Part shown: one piece after another, positions 15,812 through 24,049 of the stretch
Layout: every line of letters starts with the position of its first letter
Numbering within the stretch: position 1 is the first letter of the stretch
Source: JAWXUU01 sp044426085
GTDB taxonomy: Bacteria > Bacillota > Clostridia > Christensenellales > CAMQZB01
Assembly: GCA_044426085.1 (NCBI GenBank)
Contig: JAWXUU010000007.1
Coordinates: 1-64,000 of the forward strand
DNA length: 64,000 nucleotides
Reading direction: 5' to 3'
The notes under the pieces: model-generated
What the model saw: only the letters and a program-made list of their open reading frames with translations
Databases searched by the model: none
Told to the model about the DNA's origin: nothing
Made by a program: the position numbers and the translations under genes

Positions 15812-16462
15812 TTATTTATCCCAAATCAACAAACGCACTGGCGTTGGATTATATGCATTGCAAGGATTGTTTAGCTGTGGGCAGTTGCTTATCAAAACCA
15901 TTACATCTTCGATAGCTTGCATTTCAACATATTTGCCTGGAGCTGAAACCCCATCATCAAATTTGAGTCCACCTTCTTTTGTTACTGGCACGTTCATAAA
16001 GAAGTTGATGTTTGGTGCCAAATCTCTTTTTTTGATATCCATATCACAATCTGCAAGTTGAAGCATGAAGCTATCTCGACAGTTGTGCATATATCTTTTA
16101 TCCCTTGAATATCTGACTGTGTTGCTTTGTGAAGAACAAGCGCCCCCGATTGTATCGTGTCTGCCAGTTTTGTCTGCTGTGATTTTCAAAAGTGCTTTTC
16201 CTGATTCTGCACGCAAAATACTGCCTGTTGTGAGGTAGATATTTTGTTGCATAACAATTGTCATCACTGCTCCATAGTGGTCTTCTGGGTTTTTTAAGTC
16301 ATAAAAAGTTGTGTCGGCTGCTTGGTTGCCTTCCATATCCAAAATTCTGAATGTTTGACCTGCTTTGAGTTCGTGCATCCAACCAAGTCCCGCTTCAACC
16401 ACCTCATTATATATTGCATCTTCAATTTGAAGTTCGCTATCTTTTTCAATAAATCCGTACAT
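15812..16462 (-). CDS. Urea carboxylase-associated (DUF1989) protein, carboxyguanidine deiminase-type subunit
   Basis: A 216-residue DUF1989 protein. The family hallmark RHDTIGGACSSQSN (His102, Asp103, Cys109) and downstream Cys/Asn-rich turns (ISNCPQLNNPCNAY, 191-204) are present; the His and Cys residues are likely metal ligands. Proteins first named urea carboxylase-associated 1 and 2 have been shown elsewhere to form carboxyguanidine deiminase (CgdAB), which makes allophanate and ammonia. The start is the ATG at 16460-16462 with AAGGAG; the longer frame from 16513 would overlap the upstream gene and has no ribosome site. It pairs with the next DUF1989 gene 10 nt upstream and precedes atzF, the order expected for that step. 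Which subunit it is (A or B) I cannot tell. Confidence 0.85.
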   Translation of the reverse strand: MYGFIEKDSELQIEDAIYNEVVEAGLGWMHELKAGQTFRILDMEGNQAADTTFYDLKNPEDHYGAVMTIVMQQNIYLTTGSILRAESGKALLKITADKTGRHDTIGGACSSQSNTVRYSRDKRYMHNCRDSFMLQLADCDMDIKKRDLAPNINFFMNVPVTKEGGLKFDDGVSAPGKYVEMQAIEDVMVLISNCPQLNNPCNAYNPTPVRLLIWDK

Positions 16463-16472
16463 ATTCTTCTCC

Positions 16473-17192
16473 TTATCTTCCAAGTAGATTATAATAATCC
16501 CAAGTGTTTTCAAACGCTCTATAATTTTCAGTTCTTTTGTTCACGCATTCATCCATAAGGTCTGTCTTTGGTGCGTCAAAAACTTCCATTGTTATTGGAA
16601 CTGAAGGATATGATTTGCTTGGATCAAGTGGGTTTGGCGTGTTTGAAACAACAAACAAAACGTCCATTTCTGTTCGCAAAGTGACAGTTGCTCCTTTTTT
16701 GCAATGCTCAATATCATAATGCATACTTCCATCTTCTTCAACAAAAACTTTTGAAAAAAGATTTACACAAGGCATCAAGTCACGTTTGCCCATATTGTTT
16801 CTGATAAGTTCGACTTTGAAGTTTTCTTCACCGCATTTATAATAGCTATCGCTTTGGTGTTGATAGTTTGTAACTCCATATTTTTCATCAGTCATACTTC
16901 TTGTTGTGTGTCCACAAATTGTGTCGTGCCAACCGAGGCTATCTTCTGTTATGCTGGCAAGCACTCTGCCGTTGTCACTCATGAGAACATTGCCACGAGT
17001 GAGGTGGGCTGTGTATTGTGCTTTCAACGAATCGGGCATGTTATATTTTTCTGATGTGTCAAGCATGTTATAAAGCAAGACTGCAACGTTTGCGTTGTCG
17101 CCAAGTGCTTTGAAATGAATATACTTGTTTTTGCCAATCAAACCTGACCACTTTTCGCCTGGCTTGAATTCTTTTGTGAAAATCTTGTTCAT
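16473..17192 (-). CDS. Urea carboxylase-associated (DUF1989) protein, second deiminase-type subunit
   Basis: A 239-residue DUF1989 paralogue of the next gene. It carries WHDTICGHTTRSM (His89, Asp90, Cys93, His95) in the place of the partner's RHDTIGGACS, then a conserved KRDLMPCVNLFSKV strand matching KRDLAPNINFFMNV in the partner. The two families normally occur as adjacent genes and act as a heteromer. ATG with AAGGAG. The C-terminal ~30 residues (MDECVNKRTENYRAF...) extend beyond the shared core. Expected reaction: hydrolytic deamination of carboxyguanidine to allophanate together with the partner. In most known operons the pair sits beside a biotin-dependent urea/guanidine carboxylase; none is encoded in this window. 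Confidence 0.85.
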   Translation of the reverse strand: MNKIFTKEFKPGEKWSGLIGKNKYIHFKALGDNANVAVLLYNMLDTSEKYNMPDSLKAQYTAHLTRGNVLMSDNGRVLASITEDSLGWHDTICGHTTRSMTDEKYGVTNYQHQSDSYYKCGEENFKVELIRNNMGKRDLMPCVNLFSKVFVEEDGSMHYDIEHCKKGATVTLRTEMDVLFVVSNTPNPLDPSKSYPSVPITMEVFDAPKTDLMDECVNKRTENYRAFENTWDYYNLLGR

Positions 17193-17234
17193 AATTTTCT
17201 CCTTATCGATTTATTTACGTTTTATTATATTAAC

Positions 17235-18284
17235 TTACAACACAAATCCTATCATTTTGACAAATATACCTGAAACCAAGCCAAAGAATGGGTTTGAAAC
17301 CGCTGTGACAACCATTGTGATACCTGATGCCATCACGTTTGAACCTTCGCTCATAAGTGAAAGTTGTGCGTATTCTGGTGTTGTTAGGATTGCACCAAGA
17401 ACAAACAATGTTCCTGAAATAGCTTGTACTGGAATGAATTTTGCAATTTTTGGCAATAGACCTGTGATCAATATCACACCCATGATTGCCATCAAAATGA
17501 TTGCTGAAAGTTGTGCGTTATCCGCTGCCCCTGTTGGTGAGATGATAACTGAAATTGGAGCACCACCAAAGATTGAAGAAACTGCATCCGCGATGCCCGA
17601 ATATATTGAGATGTGATCTGCGTTTGCTGTTGTGCCTGCAATATCTGCTGTTATGCTGCCAAAGGCGATATTTCCACCAATTGAAATACAAATAACTGCA
17701 AGTGCACCTTTCAAAACTGTCAGATTCATTATTGGTTTTTGCAATACGAATTTCTTGTTTTCGTCTTTGATTTCTGGATGTGTGCCAAAGAAATATGCTA
17801 CAATACTTGAGATGATAACACCTACCATCACTGTATACACAAGGTCTTCCGTTAAAATATATGTAGCTATTGCTGCGACCATTGAAGACGCGCCAACTGC
17901 GATATCTTCTTTCACAAGGTCAATAGAAATCTTTGTCAAAATGATACCAACACCTGCCATCATTGCATAGATGATATCTTCACCTGCGAATGCCACGATT
18001 TGACTCAAAAGACCAAAAGCACCGATAAGAGCCATTGAAATACCACTGAAAAATACGATTGAAATTCTTTCACGTGTGTTTCTGCCAAGTGAACCTGCCA
18101 TTGTTATTGTTTCTGCTTGGAAAGAAATCGGAACAACCGAATTGAATGCCAAACAACCTATGATACCAACCAAAAATGCTAGTGCTGACGGAACCATTGC
18201 AAACCCAAAACTCATTGCAAATATCGCTTCAGTCACCGCGTCGAACACTGCTCCAAACGCTGCGAGTACGTCACTTAATGTCAT
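17235..18284 (-). CDS. NCS2-like nucleobase/amide permease
   Basis: A 349-residue polytopic membrane protein with about ten hydrophobic segments and short polar loops. Small-residue-rich helices such as GGNIAFGSITADIAGT and the conserved-looking SPTGAADNAQLSAIILMAIMGV point to the NCS2 (xanthine/uracil, AzgA-like) or a related fold. It is shorter than the usual ~430 residues. ATG with GAGAGG. It lies between the isochorismatase-like hydrolase and the deiminase pair, so the natural inference is import of the small nitrogenous substrate of this operon. Family assignment is moderate; substrate is inferred from context only. Confidence 0.65.
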   Translation of the reverse strand: MTLSDVLAAFGAVFDAVTEAIFAMSFGFAMVPSALAFLVGIIGCLAFNSVVPISFQAETITMAGSLGRNTRERISIVFFSGISMALIGAFGLLSQIVAFAGEDIIYAMMAGVGIILTKISIDLVKEDIAVGASSMVAAIATYILTEDLVYTVMVGVIISSIVAYFFGTHPEIKDENKKFVLQKPIMNLTVLKGALAVICISIGGNIAFGSITADIAGTTANADHISIYSGIADAVSSIFGGAPISVIISPTGAADNAQLSAIILMAIMGVILITGLLPKIAKFIPVQAISGTLFVLGAILTTPEYAQLSLMSEGSNVMASGITMVVTAVSNPFFGLVSGIFVKMIGFVL

Positions 18285-18363
18285 GTTTTATACCTCTCTT
18301 ATAAAAATTTTGTCCGTTTTGATATATTTATTATTTTTCTTTTCTGATTTTTGATGTTTTTTA

Positions 18364-18921
18364 TTAATCTTCTAATTCTTTTGTGCTGATAACAGCACCG
18401 TGTTGAAGATATTCTATTGCATTTAGTGATGCGTTGTGGGCAGCAAGGCTTGAACCGCCAACCGCTTCTTTGAACACTTTGATATGATAGTCGTGTTGGT
18501 GAGCATCAACGGATGTGTAGTGCACACAAACATCTGTTAGAAAACCAACAATATATAAATATTGAACTTTCAACCCACGAAGCAACAAATCAAGATCAGT
18601 TGCGAAAAATCCGCTGTATCTTCTTTTATCGATTTTGTATTCAGATTCAAGTGGCTCAACACCTTTGCAATAATCAGCATCATATGTGCCTTCAATACAG
18701 TGAACGCCTTCGTCGCCATCTAGCTCTCTGCCAAAGTCTACATGTTGCTGGCGGTGGATTTCTCTGAAATGCACGATTGGCAATTTTTTACTTCTGAAAT
18801 ATGTTATTGTTTTGATAACTTCTTCAAGAACTTTCCCCCCTTCCATTTCTTCTGGTAGGTTGTTTACAAAATCATTCTGTGAATCGATAACTATCAATGC
18901 ACTTCCGCTTGGAATTTCCAT
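18364..18921 (-). CDS. Isochorismatase-like cysteine hydrolase (candidate guanylurea or biuret hydrolase)
   Basis: A 185-residue isochorismatase-like hydrolase. The catalytic triad is visible: Asp13 (VIDSQNDF), Lys99 (DKRRYSGF) and the nucleophile Cys132 (GFLTDVCVHYT), plus the cis-peptide region before it. The family includes biuret hydrolase, guanylurea hydrolase, ureidoacrylate hydrolase and nicotinamidase. Position in an operon with two deiminase-type subunits, allophanate hydrolase and a permease makes an amide that yields carboxyguanidine (guanylurea) or allophanate (biuret) the best guess. A DxH metal motif of nicotinamidases is not evident. ATG with AGGAG; 30 nt after the regulator gene. 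Exact substrate is inference. Confidence 0.8.
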   Translation of the reverse strand: MEIPSGSALIVIDSQNDFVNNLPEEMEGGKVLEEVIKTITYFRSKKLPIVHFREIHRQQHVDFGRELDGDEGVHCIEGTYDADYCKGVEPLESEYKIDKRRYSGFFATDLDLLLRGLKVQYLYIVGFLTDVCVHYTSVDAHQHDYHIKVFKEAVGGSSLAAHNASLNAIEYLQHGAVISTKELED

Positions 18922-18951
18922 AATATTCTCCTGTATGCCCCGTTGGCACTT

Positions 18952-19701
18952 TTATTGCTGTTTTTCACTTATCATACGCAATAGTTGAACTCTGCTTGTC
19001 ACACCTGTTTTCTTATATAAATTATAGATGTGTTTTTTCACTGTGTCGAGAGTCACAACCAATATGTTTGCAATCTCCTCGTTTGTATATCCACAGTTCA
19101 CAAGTTTCAATACGTCGATTTCTCTTTTTGTCAATTGATATTCATTCTTGATTTCTTTAACTCCACGACCACTTTCACGAGCGTCTAGCAAAGAATAGAA
19201 TTTGTTTTGCAAGTGATCTTTGATGATGTTCAAAATATAGACCTCTTTGTCTGTAAAATCCCCTTCTGCACCTCTGAAAAAAGTTAGGATACCTCTTATC
19301 ACACCTTCTTTCGCAATTAAAATTCCGCAAGCATATGGTATGTTCTTTGGTTTTAGATATTCTTTGAAATAGTTTGTTTCCATTCTGACATCATCAGGTA
19401 AAATGTCACTATCTTTAAAAACAACGGTATCTTTTGTTATGTCATAAAGAAATTTTAAATAATCATCATCGTAGTATGCCGTTTCATATTTTTCTATTGC
19501 AGTATCATCTTCGCCGATATAAAATTTCATGTCATTTGCGATGTTTTGATTTTCATCAAGAACCATAAAATAACTTTCTGTGTGCGGAATCAGCATCTTG
19601 CACATACGCATAAATTTGCTTGCAAGCGATTCAATATTGTCTAGAGTGTACAGGTCTAGCAATATTTTATTGATATTGTTCCATTCACTTTCTTTCAGCA
19701 T
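18952..19701 (-). CDS. LuxR-family transcriptional regulator with sensor domain
   Basis: A 249-residue regulator. The C-terminal ~65 residues are a LuxR/GerE helix-turn-helix: LTKREIDVLKLVNCGYTNEEIA followed by LDTVKKHIYNLYKKTGV. Residues about 20-170 look like a GAF/PAS-like ligand-binding region (YFMVLDE, FYIGEDD, IPYACGILIAKEGVIRGILTFF) rather than a phosphoreceiver; no receiver aspartate pattern is seen. It is the first gene of the operon, so it probably controls its own transcript and the catabolic genes in response to a small molecule. ATG with GGAGG at 19708-19713. The leader before it carries a long hairpin. Confidence 0.85.
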   Translation of the reverse strand: MLKESEWNNINKILLDLYTLDNIESLASKFMRMCKMLIPHTESYFMVLDENQNIANDMKFYIGEDDTAIEKYETAYYDDDYLKFLYDITKDTVVFKDSDILPDDVRMETNYFKEYLKPKNIPYACGILIAKEGVIRGILTFFRGAEGDFTDKEVYILNIIKDHLQNKFYSLLDARESGRGVKEIKNEYQLTKREIDVLKLVNCGYTNEEIANILVVTLDTVKKHIYNLYKKTGVTSRVQLLRMISEKQQ

Positions 19702-19722
19702 GATTTTACCTCCAATAAAAAT

Positions 19723-19761
19723 AGGGGCTTCAAGTTTTGTTTTTCAAAACTTGAAGCCCCT
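19723..19761 (-). promoter_or_regulatory. 17-bp perfect hairpin in the leader of the catabolic operon
   Basis: AGGGGCTTCAAGTTTTG (19723-19739) pairs perfectly with 19745-19761 around a 5-nt loop. On the minus strand ATTTTTATT follows, then the GGAGG of the regulator gene. It lies between the promoter (19788-19816) and the first start codon, so it would be transcribed and could act as an attenuator or as an RNA-stability or binding structure. No alternative antiterminator is obvious by eye. Confidence 0.6.
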
Positions 19762-19787
19762 TTGCTTTCGTTAATTAACTTACTACG

Positions 19788-19816
19788 AGAATACCCCTTT
19801 TTTCACTTTTAGTCAA
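19788..19816 (-). promoter_or_regulatory. Promoter of the LuxR-led catabolic operon
   Basis: Minus strand: -35 TTGACT (19811-19816), 17-bp spacer, -10 TATTCT (19788-19793). Expected start near 19782, about 20 nt before the leader hairpin. The further upstream part of the gap (19820-20285) holds the right-end repeats and no supported gene. Confidence 0.6.
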
Positions 19817-20140
19817 CCAAAAACATTGCTTTTTAATAATTTCAACCTTTATAAGTATCCTTTTCTTCCACTTTAGTGGAATATCATCGAAACTATATAC
19901 CATAAATAAATAACAATAAACTAATAACTGACTTCGTTGTTTTGTCTGTTTAGAAAGAGGGTTTTCACACTCTTTCATTTTTGCGTTTTAAATTTATTCC
20001 GTGAAATATTGTCTTTTGTTTAAAAAAATACAAATATTTTATAATTTCGACAAAAAGCAGTGTTAAAAGCATATATTTTATGATGAAATAGGGTGATAAG
20101 AAATAAAAATTTTGATACTTCAAATCATTTTTTTAAAAAA

Positions 20141-20161
20141 ATGCAACACGGATGCAACACG
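20141..20161. repeat. ATGCAACACG direct repeat pair, right end
   Basis: Tandem ATGCAACACGG/ATGCAACACG, about 125 bp inside the intact tRNA-Ser. It repeats the pair at 13937-13958. Between it and the tRNA lies CTACAACCCGCAT (about 20214), also found beside the left copy (about 13808). The shared end sequences support a common integration origin. Confidence 0.5.
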
Positions 20162-20249
20162 CGGCTGAATTTTGGCAGTAAAGTTGCAGTTGATCTCAAG
20201 AAGCGAAAAAGCTCTACAACCCGCATTCTATAAGGGAATGGGGATTAAA

Positions 20250-20281
20250 AAAGACCGAGGTGATTGCTCACTTCGGTCTTT
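20250..20281 (-). terminator. tRNA-Ser terminator
   Basis: 9-bp stem AAAGACCGA/TCGGTCTTT with an inner GTGA/TCAC extension; TTTTTT-rich tail on the minus strand, 5 nt after the tRNA CCA end. Confidence 0.8.
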
Positions 20282-20285
20282 GCGT

Positions 20286-20376
20286 TGGCGGAGAAAGAGG
20301 GATTTGAACCCTCGCTACGGTAACCCGTACTACTCCCTTAGCAGGGGAGCCCCTTCGGCCTCTTGGGTATTTCTCC
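20286..20376 (-). tRNA. tRNA-Ser (anticodon GCU)
   Basis: A 91-nt class II tRNA on the minus strand with encoded CCA. The acceptor stem is GGAGAAA/TTTCTCC, the anticodon loop is CTGCTAA with anticodon GCT, the variable arm is GTACGGGTTACCGTAGC and the T-loop is GGTTCAAATCC. It reads AGC/AGU serine codons. Its last 27 nt are duplicated at 13765-13791. Confidence 0.95.
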
Positions 20377-20485
20377 AAATAACGCTTATTTATATTATCA
20401 TAAATATTGAATTTTGTCTACAAAAAACATATGTTTATTTGAAAAAAAATTTAATTTATTTTTATATATGCGTTATTGATTTATT

Positions 20486-21502
20486 TTATTGTGGCAAAGT
20501 TACTTTGAATGTTGTTTTTTGTTCGCTAGACATTGCAATAATTTCGCCTTTGTGGATTTGCACTATTTTTTTTGCGATTGCAAGACCCAAGCCGTTGCCT
20601 TCGCTGTTTCTTGATTTATCTGCTTTATAGAACATATCAAACACATGTGGTAAGTCGCGTTTTGCAATTTCTTTGCCATAGTTTGACACTTCAACATATA
20701 TTGCATCTTCTTTGATTTCTATTGAAACATCAAGTTTTCCGTTTTGATTGGAGAATTTTATCGCGTTTGAAAAAAGGTTTATCCAAACTTGTTTCAAAAG
20801 CATTTCGTTGCCGGAGACTATTGTTTCTTCAAGTTCCAAATTAAGTTCTAAATCCTTTTCTTCCCACGAGTTTTGCAACAGAAGTATGCTCTCTCTTACT
20901 TGTTCTGACAAGCTGAAAGTTTCGCGTTTATCAATTATGCTTTCTGCATCAAGCTTTGAAAGCAATAGGATATTCGTGCTCATCGAAGACAATCTTTTTG
21001 ATTCTTTCACGATAATATCAATCGCTTCTTCTTGTTTATCCGCTGGCAAACCGCCCGCTTGGAGTTCTTCTGCAAAGCCCAATATCGCTGTTATTGGCGT
21101 TTTGAATTCGTGTGAAATTGAACCGACAAAGTCTTGATTCAAAATTTGAGTCGACTTGATTTGCTTCACCATTGCGTTGAAGTTATCAATGAGTTCGCCA
21201 ATTTCGTCGTTTCTGTCGCTTTGAATTTCTTGGTTATAATTACCCTTGGCAATTTCCTTAACCGCAACAGAAAGCGTTGTTATTGGACGCACAACGATGA
21301 ACCCTAGCGCAAATGTGAGCACTGCAAGATATAGGCAAGGCGTAACCCACAAGAACCGCTTGAAAAGTTCAAGCAACAATGGGTGCGTTTCTATATCAAG
21401 AGTGTATCTGACCACGCTGAGAAATATTGGGGGTATTAGCGATGTTGCAAAGATTGCAGAGATAAGGAATATCAGTGCAACTTTGCCATATAGAGTTTTC
21501 AT
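20486..21502 (-). CDS. Sensor histidine kinase, two-component system
   Basis: A 338-residue membrane kinase. Two transmembrane segments (about 8-30 and 52-72) flank a very short external loop. A HAMP linker follows (about 73-125), then the phospho-acceptor motif SISHEFKTPITAILGF with His131, and a HATPase core with NLFSNAIKFSNQNG and GNGLGLAIAKKI. The external loop of only ~20 residues is typical of intramembrane-sensing kinases that watch a neighbouring ABC transporter. It lies 7 nt after the response-regulator gene and downstream of a MacAB-like exporter on one strand, so it probably senses envelope stress or exporter substrate. ATG with AAGGAG. Confidence 0.9.
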   Translation of the reverse strand: MKTLYGKVALIFLISAIFATSLIPPIFLSVVRYTLDIETHPLLLELFKRFLWVTPCLYLAVLTFALGFIVVRPITTLSVAVKEIAKGNYNQEIQSDRNDEIGELIDNFNAMVKQIKSTQILNQDFVGSISHEFKTPITAILGFAEELQAGGLPADKQEEAIDIIVKESKRLSSMSTNILLLSKLDAESIIDKRETFSLSEQVRESILLLQNSWEEKDLELNLELEETIVSGNEMLLKQVWINLFSNAIKFSNQNGKLDVSIEIKEDAIYVEVSNYGKEIAKRDLPHVFDMFYKADKSRNSEGNGLGLAIAKKIVQIHKGEIIAMSSEQKTTFKVTLPQ

Positions 21503-21509
21503 AGGCTCC

Positions 21510-22181
21510 TTATTTCAAGATTTCAGCTTTGTATCCGAGACCCTTGACTGTTGATATTTTAAATTCTTTCACACCTTCAAGCTTCTCGCGAAGTCTGTTG
21601 ATGTGAACGTCCACTGTTCTGTCGATTGTGTCGGCATCTTCCCAAATTCTTTCAAGAAGATTTTGACGCGTGAAAATTTTGTTTGGGTATGAAAGCAGAA
21701 GGAAAATAAGTTGGAATTCCTTTTTCGCAAGATTGATTGCTTCGCCTTCGTGCGTCACTTGAAGAGTTTCTTCGTTGAGTTCTACCCCGCCGATAGTTAT
21801 TATTCTGCTCTTGTTTATTTTTGCTCTTCTGAGCAATGAATTGACGCGAAGTGCCACTTCTTCCATGTTGAGTGGTTTTACAAGGAAATCGTCCACACCA
21901 AGCTTGAATCCTTCGACTTTTCTATCGAAGTTTTCGTCTGCTGTTATCATGAAAACTGACATTTCAAAGTTTTGACCGCGAATTAGCTTCAAAAATTCGA
22001 ATCCGTTCATGTTTGGCATCATGATATCAAGCATAATAAGGTCGATATTTCTTTCGCAGACAATGTCGTATGCTTCTTCGCCATCTCCCGCTTGGTAGAT
22101 GTTGAATCCTTCTTTTGAAAGTCTGTGTGAAAGCAAACTTCTGATGCTTTCGTTGTCGTCGACAATTAGAACGTTTATCAT
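21510..22181 (-). CDS. OmpR-family response regulator
   Basis: A 223-residue regulator. The receiver domain (1-120) has the acidic pair Asp8/Asp9, the phosphorylation site Asp52 (IMLDIMMPNMNG) and the conserved Lys near 102 (LVKPL). The winged-helix output domain (about 130-223) shows the KEFQLIFLLLSYPNKIFTRQ and TVDVHINRLREKL patterns. It sits between the exporter genes and its kinase. A pair of direct repeats upstream of the exporter operon is a candidate target. Confidence 0.92.
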   Translation of the reverse strand: MINVLIVDDNESIRSLLSHRLSKEGFNIYQAGDGEEAYDIVCERNIDLIMLDIMMPNMNGFEFLKLIRGQNFEMSVFMITADENFDRKVEGFKLGVDDFLVKPLNMEEVALRVNSLLRRAKINKSRIITIGGVELNEETLQVTHEGEAINLAKKEFQLIFLLLSYPNKIFTRQNLLERIWEDADTIDRTVDVHINRLREKLEGVKEFKISTVKGLGYKAEILK

Positions 22182-22199
22182 AATGTTTCTCCTTTGTTT

Positions 22200-23372
22200 T
22201 TATAGTGCACGAAGTGCGTCGATAGGTTTTAGGTTAGCCGCTTTTTGCGCTGGCATAATTCCAAATCCAAGCCCTACTGCTGCTGAGAATCCAACTGCAA
22301 TCAAAATAGCTTCGCTTGTCACGATTGGAGAGAAGTCCATAAGCATTCCTGCAACTCCGCCAAGTCCGTAGCCAACGGCGACACCTATTATACCGCCTAT
22401 GGTACTTATTATTATCGCCTCGACAATAAATTGTAGCAAGATAACTGATTTTTCTGCACCAAGCGCTTTTTTCAATCCGATTTCGTTTGTTCTTTCTGTT
22501 ACTGATGTTAGCATCATATTCATGATACCAATACCACCAACCAAAAGTGAAATCGCAGCGATACCAATAAGCAGATAGTTCATTGTTGCCATCATTGTGT
22601 CAATCAAATCAAGAATTGCCGACATAGAGAATATCCAATATGCATCTTCGTTTGAATTTAGCATGTAGTATAATTCTTGTTCTAGCAACGCTTCCATTTC
22701 TTCTGAAGTGACAGCGTCGGTGTCGTAGTAGATTTCAAGTGAAGTTACACCGCCTGAAAGGAATGTGCTTTGAATGTGTGAATACGCAACGTAGCAAATT
22801 TCTGAGCCTGTGACTAGGCTTATTCCTACGTTTTCTTCCGCCACACCAACAACTACGAAATCAATACCGCTGATTTTTACAGTTTCACCGATTGGTGACA
22901 TATTTGAAAACAGCATTTCTGCAAGGTCTTCACCAATAACAACTGCATTTGTCTTATACAAAATATCATAATAGTTGAGCCCTCTGCCCTCCACAATGAT
23001 ATCGTTTCTTTCAAAATATTGCTCGCTTACACCTGATGTTGAAATGAATTCTTCAAGGCCAAGTTCGCTTGAGATTGTGTAGTATCCAGATGCTGTTGGC
23101 ATGACACCTGTGACAGCGCTTATGCTTTCAAACACCTCAAAATCCGCATCGTTGAAATAGTCCTTTGTGCTGTCTTCTGTTATTGACACATAGATTGTGT
23201 CGCTTCCGAAAGACGAAAGTTCGCTCATCATGACATCTGTTGCACCTTCCGTGATTGATGTTAGCGCAATGATACTGCCTATGCCGATAACAACGCCAAG
23301 AATCGTGAGAAAAGTTCTCATGATATTTGAACGCAGTGTTTTGAAGGACATTTTTATTGTTTCTAGTAACAT
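22200..23372 (-). CDS. MacB-like ABC exporter permease (FtsX domain)
   Basis: A 390-residue permease with one N-terminal transmembrane helix, a large extracytoplasmic MacB-type domain (about 45-255) and three C-terminal helices forming the FtsX domain. The motif LLVGGIGIMNMMLTSVTERTNEIGLKKALGA, a hallmark of the MacB/SalY group, is present (I give it as key words: VGGIGIMN, TERTNEIGLKKALGA). Its ATG overlaps the last base of the ATPase gene stop, so the two are translationally coupled. Mechanotransmission export of a peptide or lipid-like compound is known for the family; substrate unknown. Confidence 0.9.
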   Translation of the reverse strand: MLLETIKMSFKTLRSNIMRTFLTILGVVIGIGSIIALTSITEGATDVMMSELSSFGSDTIYVSITEDSTKDYFNDADFEVFESISAVTGVMPTASGYYTISSELGLEEFISTSGVSEQYFERNDIIVEGRGLNYYDILYKTNAVVIGEDLAEMLFSNMSPIGETVKISGIDFVVVGVAEENVGISLVTGSEICYVAYSHIQSTFLSGGVTSLEIYYDTDAVTSEEMEALLEQELYYMLNSNEDAYWIFSMSAILDLIDTMMATMNYLLIGIAAISLLVGGIGIMNMMLTSVTERTNEIGLKKALGAEKSVILLQFIVEAIIISTIGGIIGVAVGYGLGGVAGMLMDFSPIVTSEAILIAVGFSAAVGLGFGIMPAQKAANLKPIDALRAL

Positions 23373-24046
23373 TATTTCTCCTCCAATCCGTCAACTATTT
23401 TATATACTCTTTTCGCCCTTGATGCAATTTCTGCACTGTGGGTGATCATGATTATTGTTCTGCCTTCCTTGTGAAGATTATCGAATAAATCCATAACTTC
23501 AAGACCAGTTTTTTGGTCTAGTGCGCCCGTTGGTTCGTCGGCAAGCAAGATTGATGGGTTTGTCACAAGCGCACGAGCAATCGCCACACGTTGTTGTTGT
23601 CCACCAGAAAGTTGGCTTGGCAAGCTTCTGAATTTTGTTCCAAGACCGATATCTGTTAGTATTTTTCTTGCTCTTTTCTTTCTTTCGCCAAGGGATACGC
23701 CTTGATAAATCAGTGGCAACATTACGTTATCCAAAATCGACATTCTTTGCAAAAGTTGGAAACTTTGGAAAACAAAGCCAATTTCTTTATTTCTTATTCT
23801 TGAAATTTCCTTATCGGTTCTGCCCTTTATGCTTTTATCCGCAAGGATATATTCTCCGCTTGTGGCTTCATCAAGACAACCAATGATGTTCATGAAAGTT
23901 GATTTTCCGCTTCCTGAAGGCCCTAAAATTGCGATATAGTCACCTTCGTTAACTTCAAAATCAAGACCTTTCAATACGTGAAAAACTTCATCATCACCCA
24001 TTGGATAGTCTTTTCTTATGTCAGTCATTTTCAATACTTGTTTCAT
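23372..24046 (-). CDS. ABC exporter ATP-binding subunit (MacB/LolD-like)
   Basis: A 224-residue ATPase with Walker A GPSGSGKST (about 43-51), the Q-loop region VFQSFQLL, signature LSGGQQQR and Walker B ILLADEPTGALD, followed by the switch His in IMITHS. It lies between the adaptor and permease genes, 3 nt from the adaptor stop. Energises the exporter. Confidence 0.93.
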   Translation of the reverse strand: MKQVLKMTDIRKDYPMGDDEVFHVLKGLDFEVNEGDYIAILGPSGSGKSTFMNIIGCLDEATSGEYILADKSIKGRTDKEISRIRNKEIGFVFQSFQLLQRMSILDNVMLPLIYQGVSLGERKKRARKILTDIGLGTKFRSLPSQLSGGQQQRVAIARALVTNPSILLADEPTGALDQKTGLEVMDLFDNLHKEGRTIIMITHSAEIASRAKRVYKIVDGLEEK

Positions 24047-24049
24047 TTC

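Noticed and set aside
19715..19785. Guanidine riboswitch in the leader of the catabolic operon
   Set aside because: There are no ACGR-loop hairpin pairs (guanidine-II) and no ykkC-type conserved core; only one long hairpin is present.
19775..19978. 67-codon minus-strand frame ahead of the LuxR gene
   Set aside because: It spans the operon promoter, has no good ribosome site and resembles no known family.
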